A DNA stretch of 34,232 nucleotides from Rhodanobacteraceae bacterium. Lineage in GTDB: Bacteria > Pseudomonadota > Gammaproteobacteria > Xanthomonadales > Rhodanobacteraceae. Positions 8,732 to 19,955 of this stretch are shown here, piece by piece. The stretch is from contig JAJPHA010000079.1 of NCBI GenBank assembly GCA_021325475.1, forward strand, positions 1-34,232. The letters run 5' to 3'. Numbering within the stretch: position 1 is the stretch's first letter; each line of letters starts with the position of its first letter. Under the pieces are notes generated by a model, which was not told the origin of the DNA, searched no databases, and saw nothing but the letters and a program-made list of their open reading frames with translations. Made by a program: the position numbers and the translations under genes.

Positions 8732-10017
8732 GCGCGGCCGCCGAGCCGCGCGCGCTGGCGGCCCGGGCGCTCGCGGCGGTGGTCGGCGGGGCGTCGCGCC
8801 GCGGCGTTGCGGCAGAGTATACAATGCTGCACGACCCGCGCGATCGCGCATTCGCCGCCGCGTTGTTGCACGAGGGCGCGCGCTGGTGGCTGCGCTATGC
8901 GGTGGCGCTGGACGGCATGCTGGAGCGGCCGCTGCGCGTGCCGGAGGTGCGCGCGCTGCTGGTGCTCGGCCTGGTGCAGCTCGAAGTGCTGCGGCTGCCG
9001 GACTACGCGGCGGTGGCGGCGACCGTCGCGGCGACGCGCGCGCTCGGCCGACCGCGCCACGCCGCGCTGGTCAATGCGCTGCTGCGGCGCTGGCTGCGCG
9101 AACGCGCGGCGCGCTGCGCCGCGCTCGACGCCGATGCGGTGACGCGCACGGCGCATCCGCGCTGGCTGATCGAGACGCTCGCGCGCGATTGGCCGGGCGA
9201 CGTCGAGGCGGTGCTGGCGGCGAACAACCACGCCGCGCCGCTGTGGCTGCGGGTCAATCGCCGGCGCGGCACGCGCGCCGAGCTCGGCGCGCGCCTCGCC
9301 GCCACCGGCGTCGCCGCGGCCGAGCCCGCGGCATTGCCGGACGCGCTGGTGCTGGCACAGAGCACGGAGGTGACGCGCCTGCCGGGCTACGCCGAGGGCG
9401 CGTTCTCGGTGCAGGACGGCGCCGCACAGTTCGCCGCGCCGCTGCTCGCGCTCGCCGACGGCCTGCGCGTGCTCGACGCCTGTGCCGCACCGGGCGGCAA
9501 GAGCGCACACATCCTCGAAACCGCAGCGGTCGAGCTGCTCGCGCTCGAGCGCGACCCGGCGCGCTTGCCGCGGCTTCGGCAGAACCTCGCCCGGCTCGGC
9601 CTGCGCTGTACGGTGCACGCCGGCGATGCGGCGCAACCGGCGACGTGGTGGGACGGCCGCGCCTTCGACCGCATCCTGCTCGACGCGCCCTGCACGGCGA
9701 CCGGCATCATCCGCCGCCAGCCGGACATCAAACTGCACCGCCGCGCCGCCGATGTCGCCGCGCTCGTCGCCGAGCAGCGACGACTGCTCGCCGCGCTGTG
9801 GCCTTTGCTCCGTCGCGGCGGGCGCTTAGTCTATGCCACCTGTTCCGTGCTGGCGGCGGAGAACCGCGAGCCGGTGGCCGCGTTTCTCGCCGATCACGGC
9901 GACGCCCGGCCGCTGCCGGGTCCGCCCGGCTGGCGCGCCGCCGGGGCGGGCGCGCAGAATCTGCCGGGCGAGTCCGGCATGGACGGCTTCTACTATGCGG
10001 TTCTGGAAAAAGTGTAG
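8728..10017 (+). CDS. rsmB: 16S rRNA m5C967 methyltransferase
   Basis: Methylates C967 of 16S rRNA with S-adenosylmethionine. The 429-aa protein has an N-terminal NusB-like RNA-binding domain (about 5-140) and a C-terminal Rossmann methyltransferase. Visible motifs are the SAM-binding [12 protein letters not shown] (250-261) and the two catalytic cysteines C322 (DAPCTATG) and C372 (YATCSV). The start is GTG 8728 overlapping fmt. A TATAC-containing AT-rich patch at 8811-8826 is nearly identical (15 of 16 bases) to a site at 23445-23460 upstream of the response regulator. Confidence 0.97.
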   Translation: MSAAAEPRALAARALAAVVGGASRRGVAAEYTMLHDPRDRAFAAALLHEGARWWLRYAVALDGMLERPLRVPEVRALLVLGLVQLEVLRLPDYAAVAATVAATRALGRPRHAALVNALLRRWLRERAARCAALDADAVTRTAHPRWLIETLARDWPGDVEAVLAANNHAAPLWLRVNRRRGTRAELGARLAATGVAAAEPAALPDALVLAQSTEVTRLPGYAEGAFSVQDGAAQFAAPLLALADGLRVLDACAAPGGKSAHILETAAVELLALERDPARLPRLRQNLARLGLRCTVHAGDAAQPATWWDGRAFDRILLDAPCTATGIIRRQPDIKLHRRAADVAALVAEQRRLLAALWPLLRRGGRLVYATCSVLAAENREPVAAFLADHGDARPLPGPPGWRAAGAGAQNLPGESGMDGFYYAVLEKV

Positions 10018-10564
10018 GAATATACAAATCCGCATCGTCGGGCGGCTGGCGGCGCTGCTCGCGGCGCTGCCGATCGCCGCCTGCGCGCCGGCGCCGGCCG
10101 CGCTCGAGGTCCGCGGCGCGCAGATCGAGGGTGCCGTGCTGCGCGCGCAGATCGCCTGGCGGCCGGCGGCGCAAGTGCAGGAGGCGCTCGATCACGGCAT
10201 TCCGCTGGATTTCGTCGTGCGCGTGACGGCGCAGTCGGCGCCGCGGTTCGGCTTGCGTCGCACCGTGGCCGAACGGCAGCGCCATCTGCAACTGCGCTAC
10301 TACCCGCTCAGCCGGCAGTACCAGTGGGCGGATCTCGATCTGCAGCAGGCGCGCAGCTACGGCTCGCGCGCGCTGGCGCTGGCCGCGCTCGACGATCTGC
10401 GTCTGCCGCTGCCCGATTGGCGGGCGCCGCAGGCGGAGAGCTACCGCGTCGCCATCGCGCTCGATCGCGGCGCCTTGCCGGGCGCGCTGCGACTCGCCGC
10501 GCTGCTGCGCCCGGCGTGGTGGCTGGCCAGTCCGGAGTACGTATGGGCCGCGGCGGCCGGCTGA
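9995..10564 (+). CDS. DUF4390-type putative lipoprotein, 189 aa
   Basis: Small exported protein of unknown function, of the kind found upstream of ntrY in many beta- and gammaproteobacteria. The N-terminus [13 protein letters not shown] is followed by a hydrophobic stretch and a lipobox-like IAAC near residue 30, so it may be a lipoprotein. The mature part contains the pattern GIPLDFVV...[10 protein letters not shown] typical of DUF4390. ATG 9995 overlaps the end of rsmB by 23 bp; later in-frame starts would cut the signal peptide. The stop overlaps the ntrY start by 22 bp. Tight overlap on both sides suggests co-translation with rsmB and ntrY. Confidence 0.8.
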   Translation: MRFWKKCRNIQIRIVGRLAALLAALPIAACAPAPAALEVRGAQIEGAVLRAQIAWRPAAQVQEALDHGIPLDFVVRVTAQSAPRFGLRRTVAERQRHLQLRYYPLSRQYQWADLDLQQARSYGSRALALAALDDLRLPLPDWRAPQAESYRVAIALDRGALPGALRLAALLRPAWWLASPEYVWAAAAG

Positions 10565-12711
10565 ACCGGCTCGCGCGGCGCCTGCTGCCGGCGCTCGCCG
10601 TCGCGGTGCTGCTCGCCGCGGCGCTGCTGCTCGCCAACGATGCCGCTGGCGGCAGCCATCGCCTGGCGGCGTGGTATCCGTGGGTGCTCGGCGCCTCGGC
10701 GCTGGCGCTGCTCGTGCTGCTCGCGGTGATCGCCCAGCGGCTGTGGCGGCTGCGCCGCGATCTGCGCGACGGCGTGCCGGGCGCGCGCCTGACGCGCCGC
10801 GTGCTGGTGCGGTTGATCGCGCTCGCCCTGCCGCCGGTGGTGGTGGTGTACGGCTTCGCGCTGAATTTCCTCGACGCCACCATCGACACCTGGTTCGACG
10901 TGCGCATGGAGCGCGCGCTCGACGATGCGCTCGACATCGCCCGCGTGTACGTCGAGGAACGCCTGCGCGCGGCGCAGGAGTCGGGCGCGGCGCTGGCGCG
11001 CCAGCTCGCAGGTTTGAGCGACGCCGAATTGCAGGCGAGTCTCGACAGCCGCATCGACGCCGAAGGCGCGCTCGCGCTGACCGTGTTCGGCGCCGATCAG
11101 GCGGTGCTCGCCACGGCCAGTTCCGATCCGCAGTTCCTCACCCCGGCGTTGCCCGATTCGGCCGCGCTGCTGCAGGTGCAGAGCGCCGGCCGCTATGCCG
11201 CGGCGGAACCGTTCGGCGAGCGCACGATCCTGCGCATCGTGCTGCCGCTGCCGTCCGCCGCGCCCGGGGGCATGCGCCTGTTGCAGGCGTTGTATCCGGT
11301 GCCGGCGCGGTTGCAGCCGCTCGCCGCCGGTGTCGAACAGGCGAGCTTCGACTTCCAGCGTCTGAAATTCCTGCGCGAATCGCTCAAGCTCACCTTCACC
11401 CTGGTGCTCAGTTTCGTGCTGCTCTTGTCGGTGCTGTTCGCCCTGCTCGCGGCGTTCGGCACCGCGCGCCGCCTGACCGCGCCGATCGGACGCCTGGCGG
11501 CGGCGACGCGCGCGGTCGGCGCCGGCCGCTACGACACCCCGCTGCCGGTGCCGCCGAACGACGAGCTCGGCTTCCTGCTCGCTTCGTTCAACCAGATGCA
11601 GCACGAGTTGGAGCTCGCCAGCTCGCGCCTGAAGCAGAGCGCGCAGGAGACCGAGCACCAGCGTGCCTATCTCACCGCGGTGCTGGAACGCCTCTCCGCC
11701 GGCGTCTTGGGGCTCGATCGCGATGGCGTGCTGCGCACCGCGAACCGCGCCGCCGAGACCATTCTCGACGTGCCGTGGACGCGCCATCTCGGCCAGCCGC
11801 TCGCCGCCGTGCGCACCGCGCAGCCGCGGCTCGCCCCGCTCGTCGATGCGATCCTCGCCCACATCCGCGCCGGCGTGCGCGAATGGCGCGAGGAGCTGGT
11901 CGTCGAACGCGGCGAGGAACGGCGCGTGCTGATGCTGCGCGGCGCCGAACTCGCGCCGCTGCTCGGCGACGACGCCGGCGTGGTCGCGGTGTTCGACGAT
12001 CTCACCCTGCTCGACCGCGCGCAGCGCGATGCGGCCTGGGCGGAAGTGGCGCGCCGCCTGGCGCACGAGGTGAAGAATCCGCTGACGCCGATCCAACTCG
12101 CCGCGGAACGGCTGCGCCGGCGGTTCATCGGCCGGCTGCCGGCCGAGGAGACCGAGCTGCTCGACCGCGCCACCCACACCATCATCAGCCAGGTCGAGGC
12201 GCTCAAGGCGATGGTCAACGCCTTCGGCGACTACGCGCGACCGCCGCAGATCGAGCCGCGGCCGTTGTCGCTCACCGCGCTGGTCGGCGAGGTGCTCGAT
12301 CTGTACGAGAACGATCAGCGCATCCGCCTGATCCGCCGCTTCGCCGCGGGCGAGACGGTGGTGCGCGCCGACGCCGGCCGCCTGCGCCAGCTGCTGCACA
12401 ACCTGCTCAAGAACTCGCTCGAGGCGATCGGCGACACGCGCCAGCCGCAGATCGAAGTGACGATTTGCGACATTGTGGAAAATGCGCAGAACTGGACCGA
12501 GCTCGCGGTCGCCGACAACGGCCCCGGCCTGCCCGACGGCTTCGACGCGCGCTGGTTCGAGCCCTACACCACCAGCAAGGCGAAGGGCACCGGGCTCGGC
12601 CTCGCCGTGGCGAAGAAGATCGCCGAGGAGCACGGCGGCAGCATCCGCGCCGAGAACCGCGCCGGCGGCGGCGCGGTGTTCACGGTGCGGTTGCCGCGCG
12701 AGCGCGGCTGA
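10543..12711 (+). CDS. ntrY: sensor histidine kinase NtrY
   Basis: Membrane kinase of the NtrY/NtrX system, which responds to nitrogen, redox or envelope cues depending on the species. The 722-aa protein has three hydrophobic N-terminal segments (about 11-31, 45-66, 88-110), an extracytoplasmic region, a further membrane segment (283-305), a HAMP domain (about 305-360), a PAS domain (about 375-490), a HisKA domain with the phosphorylated H508 in [13 protein letters not shown], and an intact HATPase (N624, DNGPGLP 658-664, GTGLGLA 682-688). ATG 10543 overlaps DUF4390. Its 3' end overlaps the convergent glycosyltransferase gene by 32 bp. The partner ntrX lies 1.7 kb downstream, separated by two opposite-strand genes. 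Confidence 0.93.
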   Translation: MGRGGRLNRLARRLLPALAVAVLLAAALLLANDAAGGSHRLAAWYPWVLGASALALLVLLAVIAQRLWRLRRDLRDGVPGARLTRRVLVRLIALALPPVVVVYGFALNFLDATIDTWFDVRMERALDDALDIARVYVEERLRAAQESGAALARQLAGLSDAELQASLDSRIDAEGALALTVFGADQAVLATASSDPQFLTPALPDSAALLQVQSAGRYAAAEPFGERTILRIVLPLPSAAPGGMRLLQALYPVPARLQPLAAGVEQASFDFQRLKFLRESLKLTFTLVLSFVLLLSVLFALLAAFGTARRLTAPIGRLAAATRAVGAGRYDTPLPVPPNDELGFLLASFNQMQHELELASSRLKQSAQETEHQRAYLTAVLERLSAGVLGLDRDGVLRTANRAAETILDVPWTRHLGQPLAAVRTAQPRLAPLVDAILAHIRAGVREWREELVVERGEERRVLMLRGAELAPLLGDDAGVVAVFDDLTLLDRAQRDAAWAEVARRLAHEVKNPLTPIQLAAERLRRRFIGRLPAEETELLDRATHTIISQVEALKAMVNAFGDYARPPQIEPRPLSLTALVGEVLDLYENDQRIRLIRRFAAGETVVRADAGRLRQLLHNLLKNSLEAIGDTRQPQIEVTICDIVENAQNWTELAVADNGPGLPDGFDARWFEPYTTSKAKGTGLGLAVAKKIAEEHGGSIRAENRAGGGAVFTVRLPRERG

Positions 12712-13552
12712 GCGCGCCCGGCGCCGTGCGCAGGTCCGCCGGCGGCACGGCGAATTCGGGCAGATGCTGATCGAGGCCCGTCGCGCAGCGGATCGCACCC
12801 GCGGCGCGGGTGGCGGCGAGCACGGCGTCGTTGGGATTGTCGTGCAGGCGCTTGCGGGTGGCGTGCCACAGGTGCACGGCGAGCGCGGCGAAGCGCACGT
12901 CGCGCCGCGCGAGGCCGAGATGAAAGGCGCGTGCGGCGAGTTCGTCGTCCTCGCGGCCCCAGCCGGTCATGGCTTCGTTGAAGCCGTTCAGGGCGATGAG
13001 GTCGTCGCGCCAGAAGCCCCAGTTGCAGCTCTTGATGCCGGCGCGACGCCGGTGCGGACGCGCGTACAAGCGCGCCAGCGCCGGCAGGCGCAGGGTGTGG
13101 CGACGCCGGCCGATGTCGCCGGCGAAAAAGCCGACGTCGAGCAGGCCCTCGGCCAGCATGCGCGCGCTGCGTCGTGCGCCGGCGAGCACGCGCGAGCCCT
13201 GCACGAAGCAGCCGCGGCGGGCGAAGGCGCGGTGATCGGCGACGAAGTGCCGGTGCGCGACCATGTCGCCGTCGAGGAACACCACGTAGTCGCCGCGCGC
13301 GGCGGCGATCCCGCGGTTGCGCGCCCGGCTCATGCGCGCGCCGGCGTCTTCCTGCCACAGATGCACCAGCCGGGTGGGGAAGTCCGCCGCCAGCGACTCG
13401 AGCAGCACGCGCGTCTCCGGGCCGGAGCCGTCGTCGCTGACGATCACCTCGTCGGGCGGTTCGCTCTGGCGCGCGAGCGCGCGCAGCACCAGCGCCAGCG
13501 CCTGCGGCCAGTTGTAGGTGAGCACGACCACGCTGATGCGCGGCGCGCTCAC
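12680..13552 (-). CDS. family 2 glycosyltransferase, 290 aa
   Basis: GT-A fold sugar transferase, likely acting on lipopolysaccharide core or another surface glycan at the cytoplasmic membrane. N-terminal nucleotide-sugar binding is indicated by [18 protein letters not shown] and SDDGSG, the metal-binding site by FLDGD, and the C-terminal galactosyltransferase-like signature by [16 protein letters not shown] 13552 overlaps the stop of the upstream glycosyltransferase (GTGA), so the pair is coupled. The last ten codons overlap the end of ntrY on the other strand. Donor and acceptor cannot be read from the sequence. Confidence 0.85.
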   Translation of the reverse strand: MSAPRISVVVLTYNWPQALALVLRALARQSEPPDEVIVSDDGSGPETRVLLESLAADFPTRLVHLWQEDAGARMSRARNRGIAAARGDYVVFLDGDMVAHRHFVADHRAFARRGCFVQGSRVLAGARRSARMLAEGLLDVGFFAGDIGRRRHTLRLPALARLYARPHRRRAGIKSCNWGFWRDDLIALNGFNEAMTGWGREDDELAARAFHLGLARRDVRFAALAVHLWHATRKRLHDNPNDAVLAATRAAGAIRCATGLDQHLPEFAVPPADLRTAPGALSRARAATAP

Positions 13553-14316
13553 GGTGCGTGGCCCCGCGCGAGCAGCCAGAGCATGACGAATTTCTGGCGC
13601 ACGTAGTTCGCCTCGACGCAGGCGTAGACGAAGCCGCGCCAGCCATCGAGAAAGCCCAGGCGCAACAGATAACCGCGCATGAAGCGCCAGGCCGGGTTGA
13701 GCACGAGATTCCACCAGCGTGCGCGCCGCCCGCGCGCGTGCAGGTGCGCCGCCATCAGCCGCGCGTAGCGTTGCAGCCGGTCGAGCTGGTCGCCGAGCGA
13801 GCGGTACGCGCGGTGTTCGAGATCGCCGGCGAGCGTGACCACGCGTCCGTCCACCTCGACGTGTTCGTGGATCTCGCGTTCGCCGCGGAAGCCGCCGCGC
13901 CGCCGGTCGAACAGGCGCAGCACCCGATCGGGATAGGCGTTGCCGTGGCGCAGGAACGCGCCGAAATATTCGGTGGCGCGGGCGAAGCGGTAGCCGGCGG
14001 CGTCGGCGAAGCCGCCGGCGCGCGCGGCCTCGATCGCGGCGCGCAACGCCGGCGTCACGCGCTCGTCGGCGTCGAGGCAGAGCACCCAGTCGTGGCGGCA
14101 GGCGCGCACGGCGAAGTCCTTCTGCGAGCGGTAGCCGTCGAAGGCGCGCTCGAGCACGCGCGCGCCCCGCGCCCGCGCGCGCTCGCGGGTGTCGTCGCGC
14201 GAACCGGAATCGACCACGACGATCTCGTCGCAGAAGGCGAGCGAGTCGAGACAGGCGTCGATGCGGTCGGCTTCGTTGAGCGTGATGATGCAGGCCGAGA
14301 GGGCGGGGCTGGGCAT
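13549..14316 (-). CDS. WaaE/KdtX-like family 2 glycosyltransferase, 255 aa
   Basis: Resembles the LPS-core glucosyltransferase family WaaE/KdtX. The N-terminus LSACIITLNEADRIDACLDS, the motif EIVVVDSGSRDDT, KDFA, VLCLDADERV (the DxD-like metal site) and a membrane-associated C-terminus (RGYLLRLGFLDGWRGFVYA) are family hallmarks. ATG 14316 fits the conserved start MPSPALSACIITLNE. It is the first gene of a two-gene operon with the second glycosyltransferase, inserted between ntrY and ntrX on the opposite strand. It is divergent from ntrX across 138 bp. Confidence 0.85.
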   Translation of the reverse strand: MPSPALSACIITLNEADRIDACLDSLAFCDEIVVVDSGSRDDTRERARARGARVLERAFDGYRSQKDFAVRACRHDWVLCLDADERVTPALRAAIEAARAGGFADAAGYRFARATEYFGAFLRHGNAYPDRVLRLFDRRRGGFRGEREIHEHVEVDGRVVTLAGDLEHRAYRSLGDQLDRLQRYARLMAAHLHARGRRARWWNLVLNPAWRFMRGYLLRLGFLDGWRGFVYACVEANYVRQKFVMLWLLARGHAP

Positions 14317-14427
14317 GGGCGAGCGCGCGAGCGGGTCGCGCAAGCATAGCCGAAGGCGCGCGCCGGCCACGAACATCGCTGGCGTTGGCGACCCTGCCCG
14401 TCGCCGCGCCGGTTTGCGTTATCCTTG

Positions 14428-14447
14428 CCGTTGCGTTTCCGCAACGG
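14428..14447. promoter_or_regulatory. perfect inverted repeat just upstream of ntrX
   Basis: CCGTTGCG and CGCAACGG form an 8-bp perfect palindrome around a TTTC loop, ending seven bases before the ntrX start codon. It could be an operator shared with the divergent glycosyltransferase operon, or an mRNA hairpin covering the ribosome-binding region of ntrX. No clear Shine-Dalgarno is left outside it (only AGG at 14451-14453). Confidence 0.5.
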
Positions 14448-14454
14448 TGCAGGC

Positions 14455-15843
<1,389 letters not shown>

Positions 15844-15847
15844 GGAC

Positions 15848-15875
15848 GGGAATCGGGAATGGGGAATCGGGAGCG
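15848..15875 (+). repeat. GGGAATC heptamer array in the leader of the SDR gene
   Basis: Four exact 7-bp units (GGGAATC, GGGAATG, GGGAATC, GGGAGCG) fill the 42-bp gap between ntrX and the SDR gene. The spacing GGG-N4 repeated four times fits a canonical G-quadruplex. The last unit runs into the ribosome-binding region (GGGAGCGGAG) of the next gene. Confidence 0.85.
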
Positions 15876-15885
15876 GAGTGAGACG

Positions 15886-16668
15886 ATGACGATCGAGAAC
15901 AAGGTCGCGCTGATCACCGGGGCCGCGAGCGGCATCGGCAGGCGCATCGCCGAGGTGTTCGCCGCGCACGGCGCGCACGTCGCCGTGGCCGACATCCAGC
16001 GCGATGCCGCGCAGGCGGCGGCCGAGGCGATCCGCGCGCGCGGCGCGCGGGCCGCGGCGATTGCGATGGACGTGACCAGCGAGGCGGAGGTCGAGGCGGG
16101 CGTGGCGCAGACCGTGCGCGAACTCGGCGGCGTGGACATCCTCGTGTCCAACGCCGGCATCCAGATCGTCAACCCGATCGAGCAATTCGCCTACGCCGAC
16201 TGGAAGAAGCTGATGGCGATCCACGTCGACGGCGCCTTCCTGACCACGCGCGCCTGCCTCCGGCACATGTACGCCGCCGGGCGCGGCGGCGCGATCCTGT
16301 ACATGGGCTCGGTGCATTCCAAGGAGGCCTCGCCGCTCAAGGCGCCCTACGTCGCCGCCAAGCACGCGCTGATCGGGCTGGCCAAGGTGGTGGCCAAGGA
16401 AGGCGCGGCGCACGGCGTGCGCGCCAACGTCATCTGTCCCGGTTTCGTGCGCACGCCGCTGGTCGAGAAGCAGATTCCCGAGCAGGCCAGGGAATTCGGC
16501 ATCTCCGAGGCGGAAGTGATCAAGAACATCATGCTGAAGAACACGGTCGACGGCGAATTCACCACACTCGACGACGTCGCCCAGTGTGCGCTGTTCTTCG
16601 CCGGTTTCGCCAGCAACGCGCTGACCGGTCAGTCGATCGTGGTCAGCCACGGCTGGCACATGCAGTGA
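15886..16668 (+). CDS. bdhA: short-chain dehydrogenase, probable 3-hydroxybutyrate dehydrogenase
   Basis: NAD-dependent SDR, probably oxidising 3-hydroxybutyrate to acetoacetate (polyhydroxybutyrate or ketone use). The 260-aa protein has the cofactor motif [11 protein letters not shown], a catalytic Ser in MGSVHS, and YVAAK. The stretches [31 protein letters not shown] and [15 protein letters not shown] are close to the 3-hydroxybutyrate dehydrogenase subfamily. ATG 15886 gives [12 protein letters not shown] and is preceded by a GGAG-type site. The leader between ntrX and this gene is made of GGGAATC heptamers, which may control translation. The stop overlaps the next gene as GTGA. Confidence 0.85.
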   Translation: MTIENKVALITGAASGIGRRIAEVFAAHGAHVAVADIQRDAAQAAAEAIRARGARAAAIAMDVTSEAEVEAGVAQTVRELGGVDILVSNAGIQIVNPIEQFAYADWKKLMAIHVDGAFLTTRACLRHMYAAGRGGAILYMGSVHSKEASPLKAPYVAAKHALIGLAKVVAKEGAAHGVRANVICPGFVRTPLVEKQIPEQAREFGISEAEVIKNIMLKNTVDGEFTTLDDVAQCALFFAGFASNALTGQSIVVSHGWHMQ

Positions 16669-17006
16669 GCGGGGACGCGCGGCAAGCCGAGCTCGTGCGC
16701 CTGCGCGCGCTGTGCGGCGGCCCGCGCGACGGCGCGCTCCTGCGCATGACCCTGGCCCACGCCCTGCTCGCGGCGGGCGAAACCACGGCGGCGATCGCGG
16801 AGTTGCGTCGCGCGCTCGAATTCGATCCGGACTATTCCGCGGCGTGGAAGCTGCTCGGCAAGACCCTGGCCGGACAGGGCGATACCGCCGGCGCCAGCGC
16901 GGCCTATCGCGCCGGCATCGCCGCGGCCGCGCGGCACGGCGATGTGCAGGCGGAAAAGGAAATGCGGGTGTTCCTGCGGCGTCTGGAACAGGCCGGGCGC
17001 GGCTGA
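16665..17006 (+). CDS. small TPR-repeat protein, 113 aa
   Basis: A short soluble protein built largely of tetratricopeptide-like helices: [40 protein letters not shown] and [11 protein letters not shown]-like segments follow the 34-residue TPR rhythm. It probably serves as a protein-interaction adaptor. GTG 16665 overlaps the dehydrogenase stop, indicating coupled translation. dtd begins 54 bp downstream. Similar small TPR genes accompany housekeeping operons in related genomes, but I cannot assign a partner. Confidence 0.7.
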   Translation: MSGDARQAELVRLRALCGGPRDGALLRMTLAHALLAAGETTAAIAELRRALEFDPDYSAAWKLLGKTLAGQGDTAGASAAYRAGIAAAARHGDVQAEKEMRVFLRRLEQAGRG

Positions 17007-17060
17007 TCGACGCGGCCTCGCCCCGCACCTTCTGGCCGCATCCCGGATGAGCCGCCACCC

Positions 17061-17501
17061 ATGATCGCCCTGATCCAGCGGGTACGCGAGGCGGAGGTCG
17101 AAGTCGAAGGCGCGACCGTCGGGCGCATCGGTGCCGGGCTGCTGGCCCTGGTCGCGGTCCGGCCGGACGACGGCGAGGCGCAGGCGCGGCGGATGCTGGA
17201 ACGGCTGCTCGGCTACCGCGTGTTCGCCGACGCCGAGGGTCGGATGAACCGGTCGCTCGCCGATACCGGCGGCGGGCTGCTGCTGGTGCCGCAGTTCACC
17301 CTGGCCGCGGATACGGCCAAGGGCATGCGGCCGAGCTTCACCGGCGCGGCCCCGCCCGAGGCCGGGCGGCGCTGGTTCGAGCGCCTGGTCGAGCTGGCGC
17401 GGGCGCGGCATCCGGGGGTGGAAACCGGCCGGTTCGGCGCCCATATGCTGGTAAGGCTCGTCAACGACGGCCCGGTGACGTTCTGGCTGGAGGCGAAATG
17501 A
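17061..17501 (+). CDS. dtd: D-aminoacyl-tRNA deacylase
   Basis: Hydrolyses D-aminoacyl-tRNAs, keeping D-amino acids out of proteins. The 146-aa length is standard. It starts MIALIQRV and shows the two active-site signatures: [19 protein letters not shown] (the usual SQFTL is PQFTL here) and [10 protein letters not shown], the cross-subunit Gly-Pro motif. A GC-rich imperfect hairpin at 17505-17527 follows the stop and may terminate or attenuate transcription before rpoD. Confidence 0.95.
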   Translation: MIALIQRVREAEVEVEGATVGRIGAGLLALVAVRPDDGEAQARRMLERLLGYRVFADAEGRMNRSLADTGGGLLLVPQFTLAADTAKGMRPSFTGAAPPEAGRRWFERLVELARARHPGVETGRFGAHMLVRLVNDGPVTFWLEAK

Positions 17502-17532
17502 CCCCCCCGTCCGGCCGCCCGGCGGGGCGACC

Positions 17533-17551
17533 TTGACACGCCGCCTATAAT
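17533..17551 (+). promoter_or_regulatory. rpoD promoter region with consensus -10
   Basis: A perfect TATAAT lies at 17546-17551, 31 bp before the rpoD start. A perfect TTGACA lies at 17533-17538 but only 7 bp from it, too close to act as the -35 partner. At 17-bp spacing the -35 position is GGGGCG-like. Either the -10 works without a -35, or two overlapping promoters are present. Confidence 0.55.
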
Positions 17552-17582
17552 TTACAGTCTTACCTCGAACTCCCGTAGTGCC

Positions 17583-19427
<1,845 letters not shown>

Positions 19428-19454
19428 GCGCCGGTGGCCGGCTCGACGCGATCA

Positions 19455-19477
19455 CGCCCGCCTTGCGCGGGCGTTTT
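19455..19477 (+). terminator. rho-independent terminator after rpoD
   Basis: CGCCCGC and GCGGGCG form a 7-bp perfect stem around CTTGC, followed by TTTTCGTT. It sits 28 bp after the rpoD stop. Confidence 0.85.
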
Positions 19478-19557
19478 CGTTGCCGCGGACAATCGCTAGA
19501 CTGAGACAGGGAGGCCGAACGGAGGCCGCTACAGGGAGGTATCGAGGAACACCCGCT

Positions 19558-19585
19558 GGGCCTGTAGCACAATGGTTAGTGCAGG
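19558..19585 (+). pseudogene. 5' fragment of tRNA-Ile2, copy 1
   Basis: Identical to the first 28 nt of the intact tRNA at 19840 (acceptor 5' strand, D-arm, first bases of the anticodon stem), then diverges into the hairpin tail. It has no anticodon, T-arm or 3' acceptor strand. The downstream GCCCAG (19599-19604) could pair with CTGGGC at the fragment's 5' end. Confidence 0.85.
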
Positions 19586-19698
19586 TGGAGATCGCTGCGC
19601 CCAGGCGATGCGCCGTAACGCATCGCCTGCGGCGATCGACGGTGCGGCAGGGAGGCCGAACGGAGGCCGCTACAGGGAGGTATCGAGGAACACCCGCT

Positions 19699-19726
19699 GG
19701 GCCTGTAGCACAATGGTTAGTGCAGG
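19699..19726 (+). pseudogene. 5' fragment of tRNA-Ile2, copy 2
   Basis: Second 28-nt copy, identical to copy 1 and to the intact tRNA 5' end. It is again followed by the 62-bp hairpin tail, here with one base change (G to A at 19745) that creates a mismatch in the stem. Confidence 0.85.
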
Positions 19727-19839
19727 TGGAGATCGCTGCGCCCAAGCGATGCGCCGTAACGCATCGCCTGCGGCGATCGACGGTGAGGCAGGGAGGCCGA
19801 ACGGAGGCCGCTACAGGGAGGTATCGAGGAACACCCGCT

Positions 19840-19915
19840 GGGCCTGTAGCACAATGGTTAGTGCAGGAGACTCATAATCTCTTGGTTGCAGGTTCGAATC
19901 CTGCCGGGCCCACCA
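19840..19915 (+). tRNA. tRNA-Ile2 (anticodon CAU, lysidine type)
   Basis: A complete cloverleaf of 76 nt including an encoded CCA: acceptor GGGCCTG / CGGGCCC, D-stem GCAC / GTGC, anticodon stem GGAGA / TCTCT with loop CTCATAA, T-arm GCAGG-TTCGAAT-CCTGC. Anticodon CAT could mean Met, but the anticodon-arm sequence GACTCATAATC.CTTGGT matches E. coli ileX, and the position after rpoD is conserved. It should therefore read AUA after TilS converts C34 to lysidine. Its 5' half is repeated twice upstream in the 141-bp array. Confidence 0.93.
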
Positions 19916-19951
19916 GCCTCGCGCAAACGGGCTTTCGCCGGCCGCGAGGCT
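19915..19951. terminator. hairpin between tRNA-Ile2 and the diguanylate cyclase gene
   Basis: AGCCTCGCG and CGCGAGGCT form a 9-bp perfect stem around a 19-nt loop directly after the tRNA CCA and four bases before the stop of the convergent gene. There is no T-run, so it may be a bidirectional barrier rather than a classical terminator. Confidence 0.45.
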
Positions 19952-19955
19952 ACGC

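Larger units (their letters stand above)
19507..19915 (+). repeat. 141-bp tandem array containing partial and full tRNA-Ile2
   Basis: The unit starts at 19507, 19648 and 19789 (period exactly 141 bp). Each unit has three parts: a leader of 51 bp (CAGGGAGGCCGAACGGAGG...), the first 28 nt of the tRNA, and, in units 1 and 2, a 62-bp tail with a strong hairpin (CAGGCGATGCG / CGCATCGCCTG at 19602-19629, outer pair GATCGC / GCGATC). The third unit continues into the complete tRNA instead. Units 1 and 2 differ at only a couple of positions (for example G to A at 19745 and C to A at 19786). Open frames across this region come from the period being a multiple of three and are not genes. Confidence 0.95.

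Noticed and set aside
19507-19915. CRISPR-like array
   Set aside because: Repeats of 141 bp without variable spacers, and no cas genes; the repeat itself contains tRNA sequence.
19840-19915. Reading the CAT tRNA as elongator or initiator methionine tRNA
   Set aside because: The anticodon arm and location after rpoD match the minor isoleucine tRNA (ileX) instead; the initiator's GGG/CCC anticodon stem pairs are absent.
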